Origin: a virus
Direction: 5' to 3' (one strand)
IMG/VR virus record: IMGVR_UViG_3300028569_002586
Span: 93,012-157,011 of that record
DNA: 64,000 nucleotides
Numbering within the stretch: the stretch's first letter is position 1; every line of letters starts with the position of its first letter. Under the pieces are notes generated by a model. That model saw only the letters and a list, made by a program, of their open reading frames with translations. It searched no databases and had not been told where the DNA came from. A program made the translations under genes and the position numbers. Below, piece after piece: positions 57,940 to 64,000 of the stretch.

Positions 57940-58953
57940 ATGCCCAATGTACCAGATTTTAGAAATATCGCCAGAGCAACCAGAGCAGGAACTGATGTCT
58001 TTTCCTATAAAAACATAATACAGAGAACCAATCAAACAGGCGGTTCAACTGCCATGGCATCACCAGAGCCCATACAACCAGGCTACACAGCAACTGTAAG
58101 AACAACATATCCTGGTGCAGTACTGGCTGAAGCATTTGGTAGCAGGTGCACTTCTTTCATACAGACATTGTGTGGATATGCACCAAATGATGTGGTGACT
58201 GCAGCCAGCATATGTTCAGATGATAAAAACGCTCCTGTATTTCCAGGCAATACTTTTGGTCAGTACCCAGTTTCTCTGCAAGCATTTCTGGGACCTTTCT
58301 TTGCTGGTGGCATTGGTGGGTATCCTTTCCCTGGCATTGTGGGCACCTTTGCATGGGCATCACATGTGACTGATACTGGTGCATTGTTCATTTACTCACA
58401 ACCTCACATTGGCATCACAGCTGCAGGGCAAGTGGGATTCATGGTGAGACAAGGTCAATCTGTAAATTCAGCCACATGTGGTGCTGTGAATGCTGCACAG
58501 AACAGAATCATTGGACCATTGAGTGCCACACCTCCTGCATTTCCAAGCGCAGAATTTACTGTGAATGACTTTCAACAATACACCCTGACAAATATTCTGT
58601 ACTCCAACACAACCACAAGAAATGCATTGACAGCCAACAGAGCTGCAAATGATGATGTGTCCAATCCAACCAATGCAGGATTTGGTGCAAGAATGAAAAT
58701 TGCCACAGATGCCATCAGGGATGAAGCTAACAGTGTGCTTGAAACAACTATTATTCCTGCAGCATATGCAGCTCTAAGCGGTGCATTAGGTGCAGCAGCC
58801 AACTTCAACAGTGACTTGTTCTTGAGCTCTGGCACCTTCATCAATGTGGATGATGGTTACAAGGCATATGTGGATGTCACCAGCTTCAAGAAATACAATC
58901 CTGACACTCAAACATTCACAAATTACACATCACAGTTTAGCGCGGGATTGTAA
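57940..58953 (+). CDS. MPNVPDF-module protein fused to an LCIB-type (beta-carbonic anhydrase-like) domain
   Basis: 337 aa. Residues 1-26 carry the shared MPNVPDF/FSYKN module. The rest follows the LCIB/LCIC family: TYPGAV at the start of the domain, C92-S-D94-D-K96 at the CxDxR site, PHIGITAAGQVG with H156, then RQGQSVNSATCGAV with C180, and a C-terminal AIRDEANSVLETTIIPAAY plus GYKAYVDV, all in family order. C92, H156 and C180 would bind zinc. Lys replaces the usual Arg of the Asp-Arg dyad. LCIB proteins act on CO2/bicarbonate; activity here is unknown. Confidence 0.7.
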   Translation: MPNVPDFRNIARATRAGTDVFSYKNIIQRTNQTGGSTAMASPEPIQPGYTATVRTTYPGAVLAEAFGSRCTSFIQTLCGYAPNDVVTAASICSDDKNAPVFPGNTFGQYPVSLQAFLGPFFAGGIGGYPFPGIVGTFAWASHVTDTGALFIYSQPHIGITAAGQVGFMVRQGQSVNSATCGAVNAAQNRIIGPLSATPPAFPSAEFTVNDFQQYTLTNILYSNTTTRNALTANRAANDDVSNPTNAGFGARMKIATDAIRDEANSVLETTIIPAAYAALSGALGAAANFNSDLFLSSGTFINVDDGYKAYVDVTSFKKYNPDTQTFTNYTSQFSAGL

Positions 58954-58974
58954 TAAAACCACAGCTTTAGGCTG

Positions 58975-58982
58975 TATAAATA
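58975..58982 (+). promoter_or_regulatory. Late octamer TATAAATA
   Basis: Perfect consensus, 6 nt before the GTG at 58989. Confidence 0.7.
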
Positions 58983-58988
58983 TTATTT

Positions 58989-60641
58989 GTGCCCAATGTA
59001 CCTGACTTCCGTGATTTATCAAGACAGCAAAGAGCTGCTACAGATAGATTCTCTATAAAGAACGTTATCGGTCAAATATCTGGTCAGAGTGTGGTACCAC
59101 CTGCAGGTCCTTCTCCAACCCCAACTCCTAGCATAACACCTACCATCACACCCACTGTAACTGTTACACCCACCAACACATGCACTCCAACCATTACTCC
59201 AACCATTACTCCAACATCTTCTGTTACTCCCACTGTGACACCCACAAATACAGTTACACCAACAATCACACCAACTCAAACACCACCACCAACTCTTCAG
59301 CTACAAGCCATGGATGAAGTTGCTATAATATACAATCAAAATAGCAGTGATAGCGTTGCTGTAGCAAATTATTATAAGAATAATAGACCCAACTTTAATT
59401 TAGTTCGTACAGTGGGTCTGGATATTCCACAAGCTATTTACCCCGCAAGAATAGATGGGAGTGGAAATTATTTCTGTGTATCAGGTTGTGATATTGATTC
59501 ACCTTATGAGGGTTGCAGAAAATATGATCACATCAGTATAACATTAGCACAGACCCAGATAGCAAGTGTATTATCTGCATACAAAGTACAATATCCCACA
59601 ACAAAATATTTTGTGTTCATGATTGATGTACCCATTATCACTGTGCCTGATGCAGTGTTTAATGTACCTACACTCTCAGCCAGTCAAATACCTTTACTGG
59701 GTCAAAATGTTACAGGCATGGTTTATGCTAGCGCAGGCATATGGCCATTTTATATCACAGCAGCATTGAGTGCAGATTGCATTGCATACATTGACAAGAT
59801 AAAAAACGCAACACAATCTGGTCTCACACTCTATAAAGACAGGGGCACCATATACAGTGAAGACTCATATGGTGCAGGGTATGATAATCTGTTATGGGCA
59901 AAATATCCACAAACAATGTCACAGTTGAGCGCTTTCTCTGTTTATAGATCTGGCAAGCCAACAGCCAATGCACAAACCACTGGATTGACAGGCATCTTCA
60001 TGGATCAAAACACATACTGGCCTCACAACACAGGCAACATAACAGTATCTTCTGTTGCAGCATGGTCATCTTGGGGCTTCAATGGCAGAAGGTACAGTCC
60101 TTATTCAAATTCAGATAGCTTATCTGCATGGAATTGGTACAATGATCCCAGATCACCTGGCAAGCTCACCTTCACAGGCAATGACACAGGTTGGTATTTC
60201 ACCCTCACACTTGAATCTTGGAATGGACAACCACATGGTGGTTCATATGGCTATTTTGGTGGATATAGTGGTGTAGGCAATACTTCTTGGGGCAGCTTTC
60301 CAGCAGCATATGCTGGCATAAAAGATTTTAATGCTTTCAAATTGTCATCTCAATTCAATCAAGGACTACGACCCATAAGACACTCATCATACACTCAGTA
60401 TTTTGCCAAGAGCGCATTTGGTGGATCCAACTATGAATACACACCAGTTGCATGGGCTGGAAACACAGCAGAACCATTTTACCCTGGATCACTCAATATT
60501 GAATATTTGAATTACTGGATGTCAGGTGCCACAGCATATGAATCAATAAAAAATAATATAAACAACACATTCAGAATACTTGTCATAGGAGATCCTCTGG
60601 TGAGACTGCAAGGAGTGGTACCTGCGCTCGCACCCCGTTAA
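58989..60641 (+). CDS. MPNVPDF-module protein with Pro/Thr stalk and TIGR03790-like domain
   Basis: 550 aa from GTG. After MPNVPDF/FSIKN and a Pro/Thr stalk (about residues 41-98), the main domain starts VAIIYNQNSSDSVAVANYY, and ends with VIGDPLVRL; both resemble the TIGR03790 family of bacterial proteins of unknown function (VxxxYNxxSxxSxxxAxYY and GDPLxR). The middle is rich in Trp, Gly and Tyr. Likely a receptor-binding or surface-active virion protein. Confidence 0.6.
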   Translation: MPNVPDFRDLSRQQRAATDRFSIKNVIGQISGQSVVPPAGPSPTPTPSITPTITPTVTVTPTNTCTPTITPTITPTSSVTPTVTPTNTVTPTITPTQTPPPTLQLQAMDEVAIIYNQNSSDSVAVANYYKNNRPNFNLVRTVGLDIPQAIYPARIDGSGNYFCVSGCDIDSPYEGCRKYDHISITLAQTQIASVLSAYKVQYPTTKYFVFMIDVPIITVPDAVFNVPTLSASQIPLLGQNVTGMVYASAGIWPFYITAALSADCIAYIDKIKNATQSGLTLYKDRGTIYSEDSYGAGYDNLLWAKYPQTMSQLSAFSVYRSGKPTANAQTTGLTGIFMDQNTYWPHNTGNITVSSVAAWSSWGFNGRRYSPYSNSDSLSAWNWYNDPRSPGKLTFTGNDTGWYFTLTLESWNGQPHGGSYGYFGGYSGVGNTSWGSFPAAYAGIKDFNAFKLSSQFNQGLRPIRHSSYTQYFAKSAFGGSNYEYTPVAWAGNTAEPFYPGSLNIEYLNYWMSGATAYESIKNNINNTFRILVIGDPLVRLQGVVPALAPR

Positions 60642-60724
60642 CCCACAGGCGGCGCAGCCGCTCCAAGCACAGCCCCCCTGATGCTTTTGCACCAGATTGC
60701 ATGGGTGGTGACACTGAGCATTCC

Positions 60725-60732
60725 AATAAATA
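60725..60732 (+). promoter_or_regulatory. Late octamer AATAAATA
   Basis: AATAAATA, 5 nt, ATG at 60738; it identifies a small gene missed by length filters. Confidence 0.65.
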
Positions 60733-60737
60733 ATGGC

Positions 60738-60899
60738 ATGAGACTCATGATGCTGATGCTGATGCCAGTGGTGCTCATGAGCTGTGCACCGGTGCCTGTG
60801 TCTGCACCTGGCCAAACCAAATACCCTGATGTGCCAACCATGCAAGCTGCACAAGATGCTGGTACTGATGCATTTGATACACATTCTTTTGACCGGTGA
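60738..60899 (+). CDS. Small lipoprotein, 53 aa
   Basis: MRLMMLMLMPVVLMSC is a short signal sequence ending in a lipobox (VLMSC); the mature part is about 38 residues, Pro/Asp/Thr-rich. The start is set by the octamer 5 nt upstream. Size and type fit an Rz1-like spanin or exclusion lipoprotein, but this is a guess. Confidence 0.6.
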   Translation: MRLMMLMLMPVVLMSCAPVPVSAPGQTKYPDVPTMQAAQDAGTDAFDTHSFDR

Positions 60900-61149
60900 A
60901 TTGTGGAGTGTGTGTGGCTGCGCTATGCACTAAAGTACTGTGTATTTGCCAGGAGCACAGTGATCAGTGCTGTGCATGGCAGGTGCTGGGGGGAATTCAT
61001 GTGCAATGCATGCGTGTAACAAGCTGGTACACAAGAACAAACAAAGCGCCATATAAGAGAGTTCGCGGATTTTGCTAAAAAAAATTGGCATGCACCTCTA
61101 GAACCCAGAACCCAACCCTGTATATATAGTGAATTCGCGTACCCTGGTT
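60900..61149. other. Gene-free junction between late plus-strand and early minus-strand genes
   Basis: No ORF here has a start signal or family resemblance, and no clear terminator was found although two transcription units converge. It is more GC-rich and contains several inverted or repeated short words such as GAACCCAGAACCCAACCC. Confidence 0.5.
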
Positions 61150-61338
61150 CTATATAACAGGCAGTGGCTCGCGATGCACTTGTTGTTCCAGATACCATGG
61201 TCTGGAATTGAAGACCACTTCTGAATGCACATCACCATACCATGCATGTTCACCTTGCACATAACGATCAATATGTTTCTTTCTGCTCAAGAAGTACTCT
61301 GCAGCTGTTAATGTGTTCACCTCTGTACCATCATTCAT
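61150..61338 (-). CDS. Small hypothetical early-type protein, 62 aa
   Basis: The ATG at 61338 follows a perfect AGGAGG (61344-61349). The protein has an ILSRKKHIDRYV-like helix (AAEYFLSRKKHIDRY) and a Trp/His/Tyr-rich C-terminal half; no family recognised. It lies downstream of the tRNA in the same direction. Confidence 0.6.
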   Translation of the reverse strand: MNDGTEVNTLTAAEYFLSRKKHIDRYVQGEHAWYGDVHSEVVFNSRPWYLEQQVHREPLPVI

Positions 61339-61387
61339 ATGATGCCTCCTATTGTATATGCTATTGATCCATCAACAATATCCATTA

Positions 61388-61460
61388 TGGGCTTGGCAGG
61401 ACTTGAACCTGCAACCAAAGCATTATGAGTGCTCCGCTCTGACCATTGAGCTACAAGCCC
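61388..61460 (-). tRNA. tRNA with CAU anticodon, probably tRNA-Ile2
   Basis: 73 nt on the minus strand. All arms fold: acceptor GGGCTTG/CAAGCCC with A73, D stem GCTC/GAGC, anticodon stem GAGCA/TGCTT with loop CTCATAA, T stem GCAGG/CCTGC with loop TTCAAGT. The anticodon is CAT. A paired 1-72 position and no GGG/CCC anticodon stem exclude an initiator tRNA. The variable and T arms resemble E. coli tRNA-Ile2 more than elongator tRNA-Met, suggesting lysidine-modified Ile (AUA). CCA is not encoded. Confidence 0.93.
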
Positions 61461-61466
61461 AACGTC

Positions 61467-61763
61467 CTAGCTGTCCAATGTCTCGTACCGCTTCAATGCC
61501 TCATCAATCGATGTGCATGTCCAAGCTGTGATGCCCCACAAGCTACTGCCTGGATAGGTCTCTGCTGGCTCAATGGTCATGCCACCCATGGTGTATCCAT
61601 TGTGCCGTCCAATCTTAACCACCTCATAGTTGTTCAAGCTACTGCCCATTCTGGTCTGTTGAAAGATGGCTCTGGCACCTTCTCTCTTCAATTGAGTGTA
61701 GGTGAAGCCTTTCTTCTTGAAGGCAGTGGGTATGGTCTTGTATTCCATTGTTGTATTCATCAT
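61467..61763 (-). CDS. Hypothetical early-type protein
   Basis: 98 aa from the ATG at 61763 (61760 also possible). Soluble, mixed alpha/beta, no recognised motif. It lies between the SprT-like gene and the tRNA in one minus-strand unit. Confidence 0.6.
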   Translation of the reverse strand: MMNTTMEYKTIPTAFKKKGFTYTQLKREGARAIFQQTRMGSSLNNYEVVKIGRHNGYTMGGMTIEPAETYPGSSLWGITAWTCTSIDEALKRYETLDS

Positions 61764-61782
61764 GTGTACAATTGTACAGGCA

Positions 61783-62466
61783 TTAAGCCAGCTGCTCAAG
61801 CTCTTGCCGACGAGTGGTATCAAGTACTGCACCCTCAGACACATATGACTGCAACAAGTGCTCCACTAACTCTCTGAGTGTGCCTGCATCATGTTGCGCT
61901 TCTGCTGCAGCAGCCAATGCACGATCAATGGCAATGAACCGCTTGCCATTCTTCTTCACAATGCTCACCCGCTCTTCAGTAACACGGTACACATGAAAGG
62001 GGTTCTTATCACCCTTGCAATATTTGTTCTTGTACTTCTTCACCATGTTAGCAGCCTTCTCATCCAGAGACGTCCTGGCATAGCCTTTGTTCTTCACCTT
62101 GTCCACCTTGAGACCAAATGATTCAGCCTTGCTCTTGAAATGTTTGTTATGATACTGATTGGCATTGCAGTCTGCCACACCAGCCACATTGTTGGCATAG
62201 TGCACCATCTCATGTATGATGGTCTCACAAATTTCTTCCACCGACCTCTTCAAGGTGTCAGCGGTGATATTGATCTCAGGCAGAGTCTTCTTGCCATCCT
62301 TCCACCTGCCTTGCCAATACCATCCATAGTACGATTGACGTCCACGGTTGGGTATCAAAGTGAATACGGGGTTGTCTAGCTGGGTATCCAGCTCAGCATT
62401 GAAGAACTCAAATGCTTCTACTAGTTTGTCGGTTACTGCTCCTGTGATGTTGGTATTGTTACTCAT
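61783..62466 (-). CDS. SprT-like zinc metalloprotein
   Basis: 227 aa. IIHEMVHYAN gives the HExxH zinc motif (H85, E86, H89); a later NKHFKSKAESFGL supplies the third His typical of SprT/Spartan-like domains. A basic middle and an Ala/Glu-rich helix complete the protein. SprT-like proteins cut DNA-bound proteins; in phages their target is unknown. GGAG lies 9-10 nt before the ATG. Confidence 0.78.
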   Translation of the reverse strand: MSNNTNITGAVTDKLVEAFEFFNAELDTQLDNPVFTLIPNRGRQSYYGWYWQGRWKDGKKTLPEINITADTLKRSVEEICETIIHEMVHYANNVAGVADCNANQYHNKHFKSKAESFGLKVDKVKNKGYARTSLDEKAANMVKKYKNKYCKGDKNPFHVYRVTEERVSIVKKNGKRFIAIDRALAAAAEAQHDAGTLRELVEHLLQSYVSEGAVLDTTRRQELEQLA

Positions 62467-62651
62467 TTCTGATTCTCCTTATTGTATTGGGTTGCATTGC
62501 GTTCGTCAAGCATGTAATCGGCATACCTGTACGCTTGGTGTGCCACCCACTTGTGAGTGGCAGCTGGTTGATTCATTAAACTGCACATGGCCACAGCTGC
62601 AAAGATGTCTCGCAAGTCACCATGCTGGTCAAACTGATTATGATTTTTCAT
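62463..62651 (-). CDS. Small conserved phage protein, 62 aa
   Basis: HQFDQHGDLRDIFAAVAMCSL in parts (FDQHGDLRDIFAA) and AYRYADYMLDER form a helical pattern I have seen in short proteins of other phages; function unknown. 4-nt overlap with the SprT-like gene; AGGAG lies about 12 nt before the ATG. Confidence 0.6.
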   Translation of the reverse strand: MKNHNQFDQHGDLRDIFAAVAMCSLMNQPAATHKWVAHQAYRYADYMLDERNATQYNKENQK

Positions 62652-62892
62652 TTACATCTTCTCCTTGGTAAGGTTTCTCTTTCTTAAAAGGCACGAAAGG
62701 TTCCACGTACAGATGGTTGAAGTCTTTGACTTGTGCATCCGTGGGATAATCTGGGACTGTCTCCAAGTACTGTTCCAGAGTCTGGTTCTGGTAATCCCAA
62801 TCGGGTGAATGCTTAACCATCCAAGCAATCTTCTTGCAATGCAGGTCAGCATCATAGGGTGTTTCATATGCTGTGGTCTGTTCTGTAGTCAT
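62638..62892 (-). CDS. Hypothetical early-type protein, 84 aa
   Basis: Acidic, soluble, Tyr/Asp-rich protein. AAAGGAGAAC places a good Shine-Dalgarno site 5 nt before the ATG. Overlaps the next gene by 14 nt. No family recognised. Confidence 0.6.
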   Translation of the reverse strand: MTTEQTTAYETPYDADLHCKKIAWMVKHSPDWDYQNQTLEQYLETVPDYPTDAQVKDFNHLYVEPFVPFKKEKPYQGEDVNEKS

Positions 62893-62900
62893 GTTCTCCT

Positions 62901-63134
62901 TTAAACTTTGTAAGGGTATGTGATGGTGTTGAGCTTGTCAATGGCTCGATCAAACTCTGACATGAGCTTGGCTTTGCCCCACATGGGATGCAAGCCAGTC
63001 ACACCTTCCAGGTTGTTGGCATAGTCGGTCATGTTCTGTTCCACCATGCGCTTCAAGTTAATAAGAGTACCAATGGCAGTGCCCAAGGCATATGCTGTGG
63101 TCTCTTCCGTCGTGGTTGCCGTTTCATTTATCAT
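62901..63134 (-). CDS. Hypothetical early-type protein, 77 aa
   Basis: I choose the ATG at 63134, exactly 6 nt after a TATACT -10, instead of 63140 which touches it. The protein is helical with MVEQNMTDYANNLEGV; no family recognised. Its promoter starts a short unit with the genes at 61.8-62.9 kb. Confidence 0.6.
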   Translation of the reverse strand: MINETATTTEETTAYALGTAIGTLINLKRMVEQNMTDYANNLEGVTGLHPMWGKAKLMSEFDRAIDKLNTITYPYKV

Positions 63135-63140
63135 ACTCAT

Positions 63141-63168
63141 AGTATACAGGAATTGTGGTTAACAGCAA
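63141..63168 (-). promoter_or_regulatory. Leaderless-type sigma70 promoter
   Basis: Minus strand TTGCTG (63163-63168), 16-nt spacer, TATACT (63141-63146), 6 nt, ATG at 63134. Confidence 0.6.
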
Positions 63169-63282
63169 CTACCAAATGCTCTTCCAGATCACATATGTGA
63201 CCAATGCATACAATGCCAATGCTATGCAGTTGGCTAACAGGTTCAGCAAGAACTGTATCAACTTATCAGGCCCCTCGCTCAT
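63169..63282 (-). CDS. Very small membrane protein, 37 aa
   Basis: Starts inside the preceding gene's end (17-nt overlap). FLLNLLANCIALALYALVTYV is one membrane helix followed by the short tail IWKSIW. Too short for certainty, but operon position supports it. Confidence 0.45.
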   Translation of the reverse strand: MSEGPDKLIQFLLNLLANCIALALYALVTYVIWKSIW

Positions 63283-63418
63283 CTTCATGCTCCTTCCAGA
63301 ATTCAGCTAATTGCTTCTCTTGTAACACCTTCTGTTCTTTATGTTCAAAGTACTCCTGCACCACCTGCACAGGATCCTCCCAATCACTGCCACACAACTT
63401 GCGTGCAGCCCAGCCCAT
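63266..63418 (-). CDS. Small hypothetical early-type protein, 50 aa
   Basis: ATG at 63418 overlaps the upstream stop (TGATG), so it is translated by coupling. Highly charged helix (EYFEHKEQKVLQEK). The longer frame reaching 63493 lies inside the neighbour and is unlikely. Confidence 0.5.
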   Translation of the reverse strand: MGWAARKLCGSDWEDPVQVVQEYFEHKEQKVLQEKQLAEFWKEHEDERGA

Positions 63419-63636
63419 CAGATTACTCCCATGCCTTCGAACTTGAGCAAAGCGTTGTAGAACAAGCGCTGTATATCCTTGATGGTCATGCACCTGTCAA
63501 TGGCTATGATGAGCTTGCGCTTATCCTTCATGGGTATATCACTGTCCTGGATGAAACAAACAAGCGATCCCTTGAGCTCCCTAGGTTCTCGCACTGTTAA
63601 AAGGATGTCTTCTGCTAGTCTGAGCTTACTTGGCAT
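63418..63636 (-). CDS. Small hypothetical early-type protein, 72 aa
   Basis: AGGAG lies 7 nt before the ATG at 63636. Helical and charged, with DKRKLIIAIDRCMTIKDIQ; no family recognised. Follows the operon's first gene by 1 nt. Confidence 0.6.
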   Translation of the reverse strand: MPSKLRLAEDILLTVREPRELKGSLVCFIQDSDIPMKDKRKLIIAIDRCMTIKDIQRLFYNALLKFEGMGVI

Positions 63637-63637
63637 G

Positions 63638-63958
63638 TTAGTCTCCTATGTGGTAGCAGAGCTCCACTTTAATATGTTGATCATCAAGTTGTTTAACAGC
63701 ACTCACTGTGGAATAGCCACCGAACTTGTTGAAGCGAGCAGGATATAACTTGTTGAGCGCTCTATGGATACGATGCTGATCATAAGGACCATAGAAAGGC
63801 ACCTTGTAGAAAGAGTGATCGTAATAGGCGGACTGCTGCTCACCACCTAAAGACTCACGCTTATGCCACTTGATGCCACCAATGGCGGGCTCAGTTACCT
63901 GGCGCCACTCACCTGTATTGTCGTCGTACTGTTCGTTGGTTACTTGTTTATTCATCAT
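63638..63958 (-). CDS. Hypothetical early-type protein, 106 aa
   Basis: First gene of the unit; ATG 63958 lies 6 nt after a TATACT -10. The product is rich in Tyr, His, Gly and Gln, soluble, with SFYKVPFYGPYDQHRIHRAL; no family recognised. Confidence 0.6.
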   Translation of the reverse strand: MMNKQVTNEQYDDNTGEWRQVTEPAIGGIKWHKRESLGGEQQSAYYDHSFYKVPFYGPYDQHRIHRALNKLYPARFNKFGGYSTVSAVKQLDDQHIKVELCYHIGD

Positions 63959-63964
63959 ACTAGT

Positions 63965-63993
63965 AGTATATGGGAATGTTAGGTTGACGTCAA
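63965..63993 (-). promoter_or_regulatory. Leaderless-type sigma70 promoter with palindromic -35
   Basis: Minus strand TTGACG (63988-63993), 17-nt spacer, TATACT (63965-63970), 6 nt, ATG at 63958. The -35 is half of the palindrome TTGACGTCAA (63984-63993), a possible operator. Confidence 0.65.
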
Positions 63994-64000
63994 CTACTAA

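Noticed and set aside
59019-59279. Minus-strand Cys/Trp-rich ORF resembling a metal-binding protein
   Set aside because: Reverse reading of the Pro/Thr codon repeats in the fibre gene; the apparent Cys pattern is an artefact of ACA/ACC repeats.
60923-61198. Minus-strand ORF of 91 codons in the junction
   Set aside because: No promoter geometry, no Shine-Dalgarno site, composition unlike phage proteins, and it overlaps the start of a better-supported gene unit.

Overview
This window is a contiguous stretch of an AT-rich, T4-like (contractile-tail) bacteriophage genome. The case rests on T4-type head and tail genes in a recognisable order: gp15-like tail completion, gp20 portal, gp4-like head completion, gp21 prohead protease, a tiny gp67-like core protein, gp22 scaffold and gp23 capsid, plus a gp5-type baseplate spike. 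Many late genes also carry the T4-type late promoter octamer NNTAAATA. The gene mix (PhoH, NrdAB, FolE, QueD/E/F, GroES-like, S74-chaperoned fibre, sugar genes) resembles marine or freshwater T4-like phages. The host cannot be named. Ordinary sigma70-like promoters, lipobox signal peptides and several peptidoglycan hydrolases suggest a Gram-negative bacterium.

Layout. 0-9.4 kb: small late genes, many starting with a short leader that ends in a gp21-like cleavage site (probable head-packaged proteins), including a KxDG nucleotidyltransferase paired with an NMNAT-like enzyme and a retropepsin-like protein; FolE and QueD lie among them. 9.4-10.9 kb: PhoH and QueE. 10.9-21.7 kb: a sugar island with two nucleotide-sugar epimerases, GT10 and GT11 fucosyltransferases, other glycosyltransferases and two FkbM methyltransferases. 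21.8-25.6 kb: DUF366-like protein, possible clamp-loader subunit, GroES-like co-chaperonin and an Fe-S DinG/XPD-type helicase. 25.6-34.1 kb: head and neck morphogenesis, with a strong terminator after gp23. 34.1-38.4 kb (minus): a 7-deazaguanine DNA-modification operon. 38.5-41.3 kb: baseplate spike. 41.3-46.4 kb (minus): nuclease-like protein, NrdB, NrdA and small genes. 46.4-55.1 kb: tail fibre, lysis enzymes, holin-like and lipoprotein genes, ATP-grasp enzyme and small virion-type genes. 55.2-60.6 kb: a cassette of fibre-like proteins carrying enzyme-like domains (cupredoxin, trypsin-like protease, LCIB-type carbonic anhydrase, TIGR03790-like). 61.1-64.0 kb (minus): an early-type operon of small genes with Shine-Dalgarno sites, a tRNA(CAU) and a SprT-like metalloprotein.

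The genes fit together as follows. FolE, QueD and QueE supply 7-carboxy-7-deazaguanine; QueF makes preQ1; the DpdA-like transglycosylase would insert it into DNA; and the adjacent PurN-like protein is a good candidate for the formyltransferase that would give the formylated base. GuaC-like and phosphoribosyltransferase proteins could recycle the guanine displaced by DpdA.

The most unusual signal is regulatory. At least 22 late genes have the octamer exactly 5 nt before the start codon, and a second set of sigma70-like promoters (about TTGATN-N16-TANNAT) sits exactly 6 nt before the start codon. Both geometries put the expected transcription start on or next to the initiation codon, predicting systematically leaderless mRNAs, whereas downstream genes in the early operon keep Shine-Dalgarno sites. 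All functional statements come from reading the sequence and recalling protein families; no database search was run.
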